Of a stretch of 64,000 nucleotides of DNA, positions 1 to 7,909 are shown piece after piece. Every line of letters begins with the position of its first letter. Positions within the stretch are counted from its first letter, which is position 1. The notes below the pieces were generated by a model, which was not told the DNA's origin, did no database searches, and was given only the letters and a program-made list of their open reading frames with translations. The DNA lies in NCBI GenBank assembly GCA_964487565.1, contig CAZARN010000009.1, positions 1 through 64,000 of the forward strand, written 5' to 3'. Position numbers and translations under genes: made by a program. This DNA is from Phil1 sp964487565 (GTDB taxonomy: Bacteria > Bacillota > Clostridia > Christensenellales > CAG-138).

Positions 1-50
1 CGACCTCTTCGATGTGAGCGAAGCGCTCTAACCGGCTGGGCTACATCCCC
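1..50 (-). tRNA. tRNA-Val (anticodon CAC), 3' part cut by window start
   Basis: The - strand read from 50 gives a 7-nt acceptor strand GGGGATG, then TA, a D-arm, and a perfect 5-bp anticodon stem (19-23 pairing with 7-11) closing the 7-nt loop CTCACAT. U33 and the loop register place the anticodon CAC at 14-16, which reads the Val codon GUG. The variable loop begins AGGTCG, and the T arm and acceptor 3' strand lie outside the window. One C-A mismatch is present in the D stem. A good promoter sits just upstream. Confidence 0.85.
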
Positions 51-62
51 GACGCAAGAGGT

Positions 63-91
63 ATTTTACAACATAACGCGCCTCATTGCAA
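63..91 (-). promoter_or_regulatory. sigma-A-type promoter of the tRNA-Val gene
   Basis: On the - strand TTGCAA (86-91) and TAAAAT (63-68) are separated by 17 bp. The predicted start lies a few bases upstream of the mature tRNA 5' end. Confidence 0.7.
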
Positions 92-140
92 GCGCAAATT
101 ATGAAATGAATCAAATGATGCACGCGCGACGCTGAGGGGC

Positions 141-166
141 ATATCCGGACTTTCTCGGCATACACT
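141..166 (+). promoter_or_regulatory. sigma-E-like (mother-cell sporulation) promoter of yqfC-yqfD
   Basis: CATACACT at 159-166 fits the sigma-E -10 pattern CATACANT exactly. It follows an ATAT-type -35 (141-144) after 14 bp. In Bacillus subtilis, yqfC and yqfD homologues belong to the sigma-E regulon, which agrees with the position of this site about 25 bp before yqfC. No vegetative promoter is evident here. Confidence 0.45.
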
Positions 167-189
167 TCCATAACGGAGGCGGACGCGGT

Positions 190-483
190 ATGCAGGGTGG
201 CAAAAAACGCAGGATAAGGCTTGGCAGGCGTATTGCGGCGCTGCTTGATCTTCCGGTGGAATCCCTGACGGGCGAGGTGAAGGTGACGCTGTATTCGGAC
301 GCGGCGCTCGTTGCGGAAAACCACAGGGGCGTTTTTGAATGTACCGGTGAGCGCATTTGCCTGAGGACAGGAAACGGGATGCTGATTGTCGAGGGGAAAG
401 GCATGACGCTCATGGAGCTTACTGATGAAAGGGCGCTAATAGAAGGAAGCATCGCCGGGGCGCGCTTCGAGAACATAAAATGA
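190..483 (+). CDS. yqfC: Sporulation protein YqfC (YabP/YqfC family)
   Basis: This 97-aa protein has the compact beta-rich YabP/YqfC fold signature: a basic N-terminus, then Gly-containing strands around GVFECTGERICLRTGNG and LIVEGKGMTLMEL. Its role in sporulation is known only genetically. The call is strengthened because yqfD follows after a short gap, the standard gene order in spore-forming Firmicutes, and because a sigma-E-like promoter precedes it. An AACGGAGG ribosome binding site lies about 10 nt before the ATG. No membrane segment or catalytic motif is visible. Confidence 0.85.
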   Translation: MQGGKKRRIRLGRRIAALLDLPVESLTGEVKVTLYSDAALVAENHRGVFECTGERICLRTGNGMLIVEGKGMTLMELTDERALIEGSIAGARFENIK

Positions 484-518
484 ACAAAGAATGAAACTTG
501 AAGGTATGGCGGGGACGT

Positions 519-1721
519 ATGTCGGCGCGTGTATGGAATTATCTCACCGGATATGTTATTATTGAACTCAAAGGTAAGGGACTGGAGCGGTTCGTTAATC
601 GGGCCGTGCATTCCGGGGCCTTGCTTTGGTGCATACGCAGGACGGCTGCGGACGCGGTGAGCGCAAGGATCGGCATAAAGGATTTTTACCGGCTGCGCAA
701 TCTCGTGCGCGGTACAGGCATAAGGGTGCGCGTGATCGACAAACGCGGCGTGCCTGTCGCCATATCCCGCGCGGGCGGCCGCTCAGTGATGCTTTTCGGG
801 TGGATCGTCGTGGCGGCGGCGCTCATCATCGCATCGCGGTATATATGGTTTATATCCATAGAAGGCTGCGACGAGGTGAAAGAAACGGAGATACTTGATT
901 TGCTCGGGGATCTCGGCGTGAAGCGGGGCGTGGCGCGAAGCAGCGTGCATACATACGCGCTCGGCGGCGAGATATCTTCAGGTGACGATCGCATCGCATG
1001 GGCGGGCGCAAAGCTTGACGGGGTGATACTTCGCGTGACGGTCGCAGAGGCCGGACCCGGCGTGCCGGAGGCGGAAAGCAGCGAGCCGCAGAGCCTTTGT
1101 GCCGCAAAGGACGGCGTCGTGACGAGGGTCACGGTGAAGGGCGGCAAAGCCGTTGTCGTAACCGGAGACGCTGTGGTGAAGGGACAGGAGCTGATAAGCT
1201 CGCTCATACGCGACGATGAGCTTGGACATATACTTGCCCGTGCGGAAGGCGAGGTGCTGGCGCAGGTGCTTTACTGCGCGAAGGCCTGTGCCGGGCCGAA
1301 GATCGCCGCAACGGTCAAAACCGGAGAGACTGAATATATTATGAAGGTTTCGCTCTTTGGTTTTTCGCTTTTCGACGGCGCGCGTGACGGTTATATCGAC
1401 GAGACCGTCGGGCGCTGGAAGCTCACGGACTGTTTCCTGCCTGTGCGGTTTGAGCGCGTCGGGCTTAGCGAAGCCGCGAGCGGCATGATAAACGCCGATG
1501 AGGAGACGCTTCGCGCGCTTGCCGCCGCAGGGGCGGAGGATACCGTGAAGGCGATGATCCCCGACGACGCGGTGATGCTTTCAAAACGGTGCGAATACGA
1601 ATTGAACGAAGATGGCTCCGTGACCGCGACGGTAACTGTGGTAACGGAGGAAAATATAGCAGAATACAGGGGAAATGATGGAGAACAATACGACAAATCC
1701 GACGATCGTGATGCCGGGTGA
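519..1721 (+). CDS. yqfD: Sporulation protein YqfD
   Basis: This 400-aa protein has the length usual for YqfD (about 400 aa). It has a cytoplasmic N-terminal part, one hydrophobic segment (about residues 92-110, SVMLFGWIVVAAALIIASRYIWF) and a large outer domain. Conserved YqfD features are the opening WNYLTGYVIIELKG and the segment after the membrane helix with ISIEGCDEV. I place the start at ATG 519, behind GCGGGGAC, rather than at an upstream TTG at 498. The 3' end overlaps the phoH start by 47 bp, which suggests coupled translation. The biochemical role is unknown; in B. subtilis it is expressed in the mother cell. Confidence 0.85.
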   Translation: MSARVWNYLTGYVIIELKGKGLERFVNRAVHSGALLWCIRRTAADAVSARIGIKDFYRLRNLVRGTGIRVRVIDKRGVPVAISRAGGRSVMLFGWIVVAAALIIASRYIWFISIEGCDEVKETEILDLLGDLGVKRGVARSSVHTYALGGEISSGDDRIAWAGAKLDGVILRVTVAEAGPGVPEAESSEPQSLCAAKDGVVTRVTVKGGKAVVVTGDAVVKGQELISSLIRDDELGHILARAEGEVLAQVLYCAKACAGPKIAATVKTGETEYIMKVSLFGFSLFDGARDGYIDETVGRWKLTDCFLPVRFERVGLSEAASGMINADEETLRALAAAGAEDTVKAMIPDDAVMLSKRCEYELNEDGSVTATVTVVTEENIAEYRGNDGEQYDKSDDRDAG

Positions 1722-2682
1722 GAACGCGGCGACAAGGGAGATACCCGTCGAATCCATGGATGAGCTGATACGTCTTTTCGGCGTGTTCGACGAGAATCAG
1801 AAGGTGATCGAGGCGGAGACAGGAGCCCGCATAACGGCTGCGGGCGATTGCATACGCATAGAGGGGACGGAGGAAGCCGCGCAGCTTGCGGCGCAGGTGG
1901 CGGACAAGCTGCTCATAACCGTCCGGCGCGGTGAGAACCTTGACCGCGGACGCATCCGCTATGCGATAGACCTCGCGCGCGAAGGCAACGCCGATCTCAT
2001 TTCAGAGCTTGAAAGCGACGTCGTCGCCTTCACGGCGAAGGGGCGGCGCATAAAGTGCAAGACCCTTGGCCAGAAAAAATACGTCAACGCGCTCAGGCGC
2101 AACACCGTCGTTTTCGGCGTGGGCCCCGCAGGCACGGGCAAAACGTATCTTGCGGTGGCGATGGCTGTGCTTGCCTATAAAAACAAAGAGGTTGAAAAGA
2201 TAATCCTAACGCGCCCCGCGGTGGAGGCCGGCGAAAAGCTGGGCTTCCTGCCGGGCGATCTTCAGAATAAGGTCGATCCGTATCTTCGTCCGCTTTACGA
2301 CGCGCTTTATGATTTTCTTGGGCCGGAAACGTTCAAGAACCTCTCCGAGCGCGGAGTGATCGAGGTCGCGCCGCTTGCCTATATGCGCGGGCGCACGCTC
2401 AGCGACGCGTATATAATCCTCGATGAGGCGCAAAACTGCACCATCGAGCAGATGAAGATGTTCCTGACCCGCTTCGGTGAAGGCTCGAGGGTGGTCGTGA
2501 CGGGCGATATCACGCAGATTGATCTTCCGCCGGAAAGGAAAAGCGGCCTCGTTCACGCGCTGGGCGTGCTTCGCGAGGTGGAGGGGATATCCGAAATATA
2601 TCTCACATACAAGGATGTTGTACGCCATGAGATGGTGCAGAAGATAATCACCGCCTATGACAGGGCAATGAAGCATAACTGA
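1675..2682 (+). CDS. phoH: PhoH family ATPase (PhoL/YbeZ type)
   Basis: This 335-aa P-loop NTPase has Walker A GPAGTGKT near residue 145, Walker B with DEAQN near residue 245, and a later TGD motif (VVTGDITQIDLP). An N-terminal KH-like region is followed by the helicase-superfamily-1-like core. Orthologues sit next to ybeY in most bacteria, as here, and are thought to act in RNA metabolism or ribosome maturation. The ATG at 1675 lies inside yqfD behind AGGGGAAATG; a later in-frame ATG at 1711 is possible. The ATP motifs make the family certain, but the substrate is not known. Confidence 0.92.
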   Translation: MMENNTTNPTIVMPGENAATREIPVESMDELIRLFGVFDENQKVIEAETGARITAAGDCIRIEGTEEAAQLAAQVADKLLITVRRGENLDRGRIRYAIDLAREGNADLISELESDVVAFTAKGRRIKCKTLGQKKYVNALRRNTVVFGVGPAGTGKTYLAVAMAVLAYKNKEVEKIILTRPAVEAGEKLGFLPGDLQNKVDPYLRPLYDALYDFLGPETFKNLSERGVIEVAPLAYMRGRTLSDAYIILDEAQNCTIEQMKMFLTRFGEGSRVVVTGDITQIDLPPERKSGLVHALGVLREVEGISEIYLTYKDVVRHEMVQKIITAYDRAMKHN

Positions 2683-2702
2683 CAGAAGAGGGAGGTTGAC
2701 CG

Positions 2703-4835
2703 ATGGCGAAAAGGGAAGACAGAAGGCCGCTCACACGCAGGAAGGCAAGGACGGCCGCGCTGCTGATGACGTTTGGCGCGCTTGTTTGCGGCATATTGTC
2801 GGTACTTGGCGCCATCACGCCCACGCTTTACGATGTGAGCGTCGGCGAACCCTCGCCATATACGATATACGCCCCGAGAAGCACCGTGGACAAGACCGCA
2901 ACGCTTGCGCTCACCGAAAGCGCGCGCGCCGCGGCGCAGGAGGTATACGCGATCGACGACGCGCGCATAGACGAGCTCGTGACCGGCGCGGAGAGCTTCT
3001 TCACGCAGCTTTCGGCCGTGCGCACGCGCGCGGGCGAGATGCTGTCCCTTTCGCAGACGGAAAACTTTTCCGCCGCGGACTGGAGCGAGACGCTCACCGC
3101 ACAGCAGAAGGACGAGCTTTACGCGCTCACGGTACCGGCGCTTGACGAAAATACGCTCACGGGCGTTCTGACAAGCACGTCGCAGGATATATTGAACCTC
3201 AGGGACGTAGTGATATCAAAGCTTCGCACGTCGCTTGAAGCCGGACTTTCACAGGACGGCGTGACGGGCGTGAGGAACACCTGCGTGAGGGAGATCAACG
3301 CGATGACCGGCATAACCGCCTCGCTCAAGCAGACGGCTTCGCTGGTGTTCACAGAGTATATGCAGCCTACCCTCGTCCTCGACGAGGCGGCGACGGAAAA
3401 GGCGCGGGACGCGGCGGCGGACGCCGTGGAACCCGTAAGCGTCAAGAAAGGCTCGCTCATAACCTCGCGCGGGGAAAATGTGACCGAGGCGCAGTATGCT
3501 CTTCTTGACGATCTCGGCCTCGTGCGCACGGGGGACACGAACATGTCCCTCGACGTGGGCGTGGTGCTGCTGATGACGGGCGCATACGCGGTGTTCGCGG
3601 GCTATATGCTCATTTACAGGCGTGAAGTATTTCAGGACATAAGGAAGATGACCCTGACCACGGTGCTGCTTGCGCTCACGATGGGGCTTGCCTTCCTTTG
3701 CGGCAAGGTGAACAGCGCGCTTTCGCCGGCGCTTATCGCGATAATGCTCACGGCGCTGCTCGTGGATGAGCGCACGTCCCTTGCGCTCAGCGCGCTTATC
3801 GCGGTATCGCTCGGGGCGATGGGCGGCGGCGAGGATACGCTTTACGCAGGTTCGTTCGCCATGTGCGCGTCAACCCTTGCGTCGGGCGTGACGGCGGTGC
3901 TTGCGCAGAAACGCACGCAAAGCCGCGGCGCGATGATCGGCGCGGGCGCGATGGGCGGCGCGGCGGGATGCGTGGCTGTGGCGGCGGCGGAGCTTATACG
4001 CGGCGGCACCTTTGAGGACGTCGCGATCGCGATAGCGTGGACGTTCGGCAGCGCGATGATATCAACGCTTCTCGTCACGGGTTCGCTTTCCCTGTGGGAA
4101 AACCTGTTCGACGTTGCGACGAGCGCGAGGCTAAACGAGCTGTCAAACGCGAACCATCCCCTCCTGAAGCAGCTCATGACCGAAGCGCCGGGCACATATC
4201 AGCACAGCGTGATGACGGGCGCCCTTGCCGAAGCCGCGGCGGAGCGGGTGGGCGCGGACGCGCTGCTCGCGCGGGTCTCAAGCTATTATCATGACGTGGG
4301 CAAGCTGCGCCGGCCGAATTATTTCAAGGAAAATCAGAAGAACGGCGAGAATATCCACGACACGCTGCCCCCGCAGGAAAGCGCGCAGATAATCATCGCC
4401 CATCAGCGCGACGGCGTGATGCTGCTCACAAAATACAAGCTGCCGTCGGCTGTGATACGCATTTGCGGCGAGCATCACGGCAACTCGCTTGTCGCATACT
4501 TCTATTATAAGGCGAAGCAGGCGGATCCGAACGTGAAGGAAAAGACGTTCAGATACACAGGCAACCGCCCTTCGAGCAAGGAGAGCGCCATCGTGATGAT
4601 GGCGGATTCGTGCGAGGCGGCCGTGAGGTCGCTCGGCGACACCAACAGCGAGGAAGTGGCGAAAATGGTGCATAAGATAATCTGGAGCAAGGTCAACGCC
4701 GACGACAACATGATGAGCCAGGCGCCGCTGACAATGGCCGAGATCACGGAGATTGAGAGGAGTTTCCTCAAAACGTTTTCAGGCATAATGCACGACAGGA
4801 TAGAATATCCGGATATGGACGGTGAGAAGAAATGA
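2703..4835 (+). CDS. pgpH: Seven-transmembrane HD phosphohydrolase (PgpH/YqfF family)
   Basis: This 710-aa protein has an N-terminal membrane helix (about residues 20-42), an extracellular 7TMR-HDED domain, a block of seven hydrophobic helices (about 285-475) and a cytoplasmic HD domain. The HD residues are visible in TYQHSVMTGALAE and SYYHDVGKLRRP. Characterised members (Listeria PgpH) hydrolyse cyclic di-AMP to pApA, so a role in second-messenger turnover is the best inference. The gene lies between phoH and ybeY, its usual place. It overlaps ybeY by 4 bp (ATGA). Length and domain order are typical. Confidence 0.92.
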   Translation: MAKREDRRPLTRRKARTAALLMTFGALVCGILSVLGAITPTLYDVSVGEPSPYTIYAPRSTVDKTATLALTESARAAAQEVYAIDDARIDELVTGAESFFTQLSAVRTRAGEMLSLSQTENFSAADWSETLTAQQKDELYALTVPALDENTLTGVLTSTSQDILNLRDVVISKLRTSLEAGLSQDGVTGVRNTCVREINAMTGITASLKQTASLVFTEYMQPTLVLDEAATEKARDAAADAVEPVSVKKGSLITSRGENVTEAQYALLDDLGLVRTGDTNMSLDVGVVLLMTGAYAVFAGYMLIYRREVFQDIRKMTLTTVLLALTMGLAFLCGKVNSALSPALIAIMLTALLVDERTSLALSALIAVSLGAMGGGEDTLYAGSFAMCASTLASGVTAVLAQKRTQSRGAMIGAGAMGGAAGCVAVAAAELIRGGTFEDVAIAIAWTFGSAMISTLLVTGSLSLWENLFDVATSARLNELSNANHPLLKQLMTEAPGTYQHSVMTGALAEAAAERVGADALLARVSSYYHDVGKLRRPNYFKENQKNGENIHDTLPPQESAQIIIAHQRDGVMLLTKYKLPSAVIRICGEHHGNSLVAYFYYKAKQADPNVKEKTFRYTGNRPSSKESAIVMMADSCEAAVRSLGDTNSEEVAKMVHKIIWSKVNADDNMMSQAPLTMAEITEIERSFLKTFSGIMHDRIEYPDMDGEKK

Positions 4836-5269
4836 CCGAAACAGAGATAGGCGTCGCCGACTGCCCTGCCGACGCGCCTGAAATGATAGAGGCCGCCGTT
4901 GCGGCCGCGTTGAAGCACGAGGGCAGGGATGGCACGGTTGCGGTGCTTATAACCGACAATGAGAATATTCACGTCATGAACCGCGATTTCAGAAACGTCG
5001 ACGCGGCGACGGACGTTTTGAGCTTCCCTTCATCCGAGGGGGAGGGCGTGCCTGCGGACGGCGACTTTCTGGGCGATATCGCGATATCGCTCGAGCGGGC
5101 GCGCGAGCAGGCCGCGGAATACGGACATTCGCTCAAAAGGGAGCTTTCCTTCCTTGCCGTTCACGGCACGCTGCACCTTTTGGGCTATGATCATATGGAG
5201 GAGGCAGAGCGTGAGAAGATGTTCGCCCTGCAGGAAAAAATACTTGAGGAGATGAATATCACAAGATGA
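4832..5269 (+). CDS. ybeY: Endoribonuclease / rRNA maturation factor YbeY
   Basis: This 145-aa zinc metalloprotein of the UPF0054 family contains the metal-binding signature HGTLHLLGYDH near residue 108 and the preceding TDVLSFP motif. YbeY takes part in 16S rRNA 3'-end maturation and ribosome quality control. Its start overlaps the pgpH stop (ATGA) and its stop overlaps the cdd start in the same way, so this is one translationally coupled operon. The dgkA gene often found between ybeY and cdd in Firmicutes is absent. Confidence 0.95.
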   Translation: MTETEIGVADCPADAPEMIEAAVAAALKHEGRDGTVAVLITDNENIHVMNRDFRNVDAATDVLSFPSSEGEGVPADGDFLGDIAISLERAREQAAEYGHSLKRELSFLAVHGTLHLLGYDHMEEAEREKMFALQEKILEEMNITR

Positions 5270-5685
5270 GGAACATACACGATTTTGAGGTCAAGAACAT
5301 GCTGAGGATGGCAAACGACGCGAGGGACCGCGCATATGTGCCGTATTCGGGCTTTCGCGTGGGCGCGTGCGTGAAGGGCGCCACCGGCGCGTACTATCTT
5401 GGCTGCAACATAGAAAACGCCGCGTATACGCCCACCATATGCGCGGAGCGCAGCGCCATATTCAAAGCCGTATATGAGGGCGAACGCGAGTTTGACGCGA
5501 TCGCGATCGTTTGGGACGGGGAAAATCTTGCCGTGCCGTGCGGCGTTTGCCGTCAGGTGATGGCGGAGTTCTGCGACGGGGAGATGCCCGTTATATGCGC
5601 GAACCGCAAGGGCGAATACAAACTTATCGCACTTTCGGAGCTTTTGCCTTACGCCTTCACGCCGGCGGACCTTACAAACAAATGA
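5266..5685 (+). CDS. cdd: Cytidine deaminase
   Basis: This 139-aa homotetrameric-type cytidine deaminase converts cytidine and deoxycytidine to uridine and deoxyuridine. The zinc and catalytic motifs are intact: CAERSAIFKA (Cys and catalytic Glu) and PCGVCRQV (two zinc cysteines), with the substrate motif NIENAAY. It sits between ybeY and era as in many Firmicutes, with 4-bp overlaps on both sides. Together with pdp about 900 bp downstream and the distant deoC, it supports a pyrimidine nucleoside salvage route. Confidence 0.96.
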   Translation: MRNIHDFEVKNMLRMANDARDRAYVPYSGFRVGACVKGATGAYYLGCNIENAAYTPTICAERSAIFKAVYEGEREFDAIAIVWDGENLAVPCGVCRQVMAEFCDGEMPVICANRKGEYKLIALSELLPYAFTPADLTNK

Positions 5686-6563
5686 AGTCAGGATTTATTG
5701 CGATAATCGGCTCGCCCAACGCCGGCAAGAGCACGCTCATGAACCTGATTGTGGGGCAGAAGATATCCATCGTCTCATCGCGCGCGCAGACGACGCGCAA
5801 CCGCGTGATGGGGGTGGTCACACGGCCGTCCTATCAGATGATCTTTCTCGACACGCCGGGCGTGGCGGCGCCGCGCAACAGGCTCGGCGAATACATGATA
5901 AACGTCGCTTATGATTCGCTCAACGAGGTCGAATGTATCCTCTTCATGACCGACGCGGAGAACGGTTTTCGCGCGCGGGACGAGGCGATACTCCAAAGGC
6001 TACGGGACGCCTCCGCGCCCATCGTCGCCGCGGTGAACAAGACGGACGCCGCGTCGCAGGAAGCGGTCGACGCGATCGTCAGGCGCCTTGAGAAGGAAGA
6101 ACGCATACGTTGTGTCGTGCCGATATCCGCCGCGCGCGGGGACAACACGCACAAACTTGAGGAAACGCTCGCGTCATATCTTGTGGAAGGGCCTCAGTAT
6201 TTTCCGGAGGATATGGTGACGGATCAGCCGGAGCGCGTCGTGTGCGCGGAGCTTATCCGCGAAAAGGCGCTGGAGCTTCTTTCGGAAGAGGTGCCGCACG
6301 GCATAGGCGTCGGCATCGACAAAATGGAGCTTAGGCCGGACGGCGAGCTTACGGATGTGTTTGCCACGATATATTGCGAAAGGGAGGCCCATAAGGGCAT
6401 AATTATCGGCAAAAAAGGCGCGATGCTCAAAAAGATAGGCAGCGCCGCGCGGCACGATATGGAATGGATGCTCGGCACGCGCGTCAACCTTCAGCTTTGG
6501 GTCAAAGTGAAGGAGGATTGGCGCAACAAGGAGAGCATGCTCAAAGAACTCGGATACGAATAA
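5682..6563 (+). CDS. era: GTPase Era
   Basis: This 293-aa GTPase has the G1 motif GSPNAGKS at residues 10-17, G3 DTPG, G4 NKTD, and a C-terminal KH domain with GKKGAMLKKIG. Era binds the 3' end of 16S rRNA and assists 30S assembly. The true start is ATG 5682, which overlaps the cdd stop (ATGA) and gives the normal N-terminus MKSGFIAIIG; longer readings upstream lie inside cdd. recO, a frequent downstream neighbour in Firmicutes, is not here and pdp follows instead. Confidence 0.96.
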   Translation: MKSGFIAIIGSPNAGKSTLMNLIVGQKISIVSSRAQTTRNRVMGVVTRPSYQMIFLDTPGVAAPRNRLGEYMINVAYDSLNEVECILFMTDAENGFRARDEAILQRLRDASAPIVAAVNKTDAASQEAVDAIVRRLEKEERIRCVVPISAARGDNTHKLEETLASYLVEGPQYFPEDMVTDQPERVVCAELIREKALELLSEEVPHGIGVGIDKMELRPDGELTDVFATIYCEREAHKGIIIGKKGAMLKKIGSAARHDMEWMLGTRVNLQLWVKVKEDWRNKESMLKELGYE

Positions 6564-6582
6564 AGGAGAACAAACTTAAAAC

Positions 6583-7893
6583 ATGAGGATGGTTGATCTC
6601 ATCTTGAAGACCCGCGCGGGGGAGGAGCTCACAAGTGAAGAAATAAGCTTCATCGTGAGGGGCTTCGTCGCGGGGGATATTCCCGATTATCAGATGTCGG
6701 CATGGCTGATGGCCGTTTGCTTCACCGATATGACCCCGGCAGAGATAGGCGAGCTTACGCGCGCGATGACGGGTTCGGGCGAGGTGGTCGATCTTTCATC
6801 CCTGCCCGGCGTTAAGGTCGACAAGCATTCGACGGGCGGCGTCGGCGACACGACGACGCTTGTTGCGGCGCCGCTTGTTGCCGCCTGCGGCGGCACAGTC
6901 GCAAAAATGAGCGGGCGCGGCCTCGGCCACACCGGCGGCACGCTGGATAAGCTTGAGGCGGTGCCGGGGCTTTCGGTTTCGCAAAGCGAGGAACGCTTCA
7001 TGCAGATCGTGCGCGAGACGGGCCTTTGCGTGATGGGGCAGACACGCGATATCGACCCCGCGGACAAGCTGATGTATGCCCTGCGCGATGTGACGGGCAC
7101 GGTGAAGAGCATACCGCTCATCGCTTCCAGCATAATGAGCAAGAAGATCGCCGCCGGCGCGGACGCGATCGTGCTCGACGTGAAACTCGGTTCGGGCGCG
7201 TTCATGAAAACGCCGGAGGAGGCGGAGCGCCTCGCGCGCACGATGGTGGATATCGGCCGCCATGTGGGCAGGCGCACGGTCGCCATAATAACGGATATGA
7301 ATCAGCCTTTGGGCCTCGCCGTTGGCAACGGACTTGAGGTGCGCGAGGCGATAGACACCCTTTCGGGCAAAACGCCGCGGACGGATCCGCTCTATGAGGT
7401 CTGCATACTGATCGCTTCGAAGATGCTGATCCTTTCAAACCTCGCTTCGGATGAGGACGAGGCGCGGGTCAGGCTCGAGCGCGCGATAGAAACGGGCGCG
7501 GGCCTTGACAGGCTCGCCCGCATGATGGCCGCGATGGGCGGCGACACGCGGTGCATCAAAGAGCCTGACACGCTTTGCCGGGTGCGCAAAATGACGCCTG
7601 TGCCGGCCCCGAAGGCGGGCTACGTCGCGGATATGGACGCGGTTTCGATCGGCGTTGCGGCGCAGCTTCTCGGCGCGGGCCGCGCGAAGAAGGATGACGT
7701 GATAGATCCCGCGGTGGGCCTTGTGATGCACAAACGCCGCGGCGACAGGATCGAAAAGGACGAGCCGCTCGCCACGCTTTATGTGAACGACGAGACGAGG
7801 CTCGACGACGCCATGGCGATGATGCGCGGCGCCGTTGCGATAAGCGACGAGAAGCCCGGGCATATGCCGATGGTTTACGGCGTGATCGAATGA
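6583..7893 (+). CDS. pdp: Pyrimidine-nucleoside phosphorylase
   Basis: This 436-aa enzyme of the thymidine/pyrimidine nucleoside phosphorylase family splits (deoxy)uridine and thymidine with phosphate. The family signature SGRGLGHTGGTLDKLE is present near residue 108, along with the phosphate-binding KHSTGGVGD near 84. The C-terminal domain contains VGLVMHKRRGDRIEK. An AAAGGAG site precedes the start at 6583. It cannot be separated by eye from thymidine phosphorylase DeoA; pdp is favoured because the host looks like a Firmicute. Confidence 0.93.
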   Translation: MRMVDLILKTRAGEELTSEEISFIVRGFVAGDIPDYQMSAWLMAVCFTDMTPAEIGELTRAMTGSGEVVDLSSLPGVKVDKHSTGGVGDTTTLVAAPLVAACGGTVAKMSGRGLGHTGGTLDKLEAVPGLSVSQSEERFMQIVRETGLCVMGQTRDIDPADKLMYALRDVTGTVKSIPLIASSIMSKKIAAGADAIVLDVKLGSGAFMKTPEEAERLARTMVDIGRHVGRRTVAIITDMNQPLGLAVGNGLEVREAIDTLSGKTPRTDPLYEVCILIASKMLILSNLASDEDEARVRLERAIETGAGLDRLARMMAAMGGDTRCIKEPDTLCRVRKMTPVPAPKAGYVADMDAVSIGVAAQLLGAGRAKKDDVIDPAVGLVMHKRRGDRIEKDEPLATLYVNDETRLDDAMAMMRGAVAISDEKPGHMPMVYGVIE

Positions 7894-7909
7894 AAGGAAC
7901 ATTGGCGCG

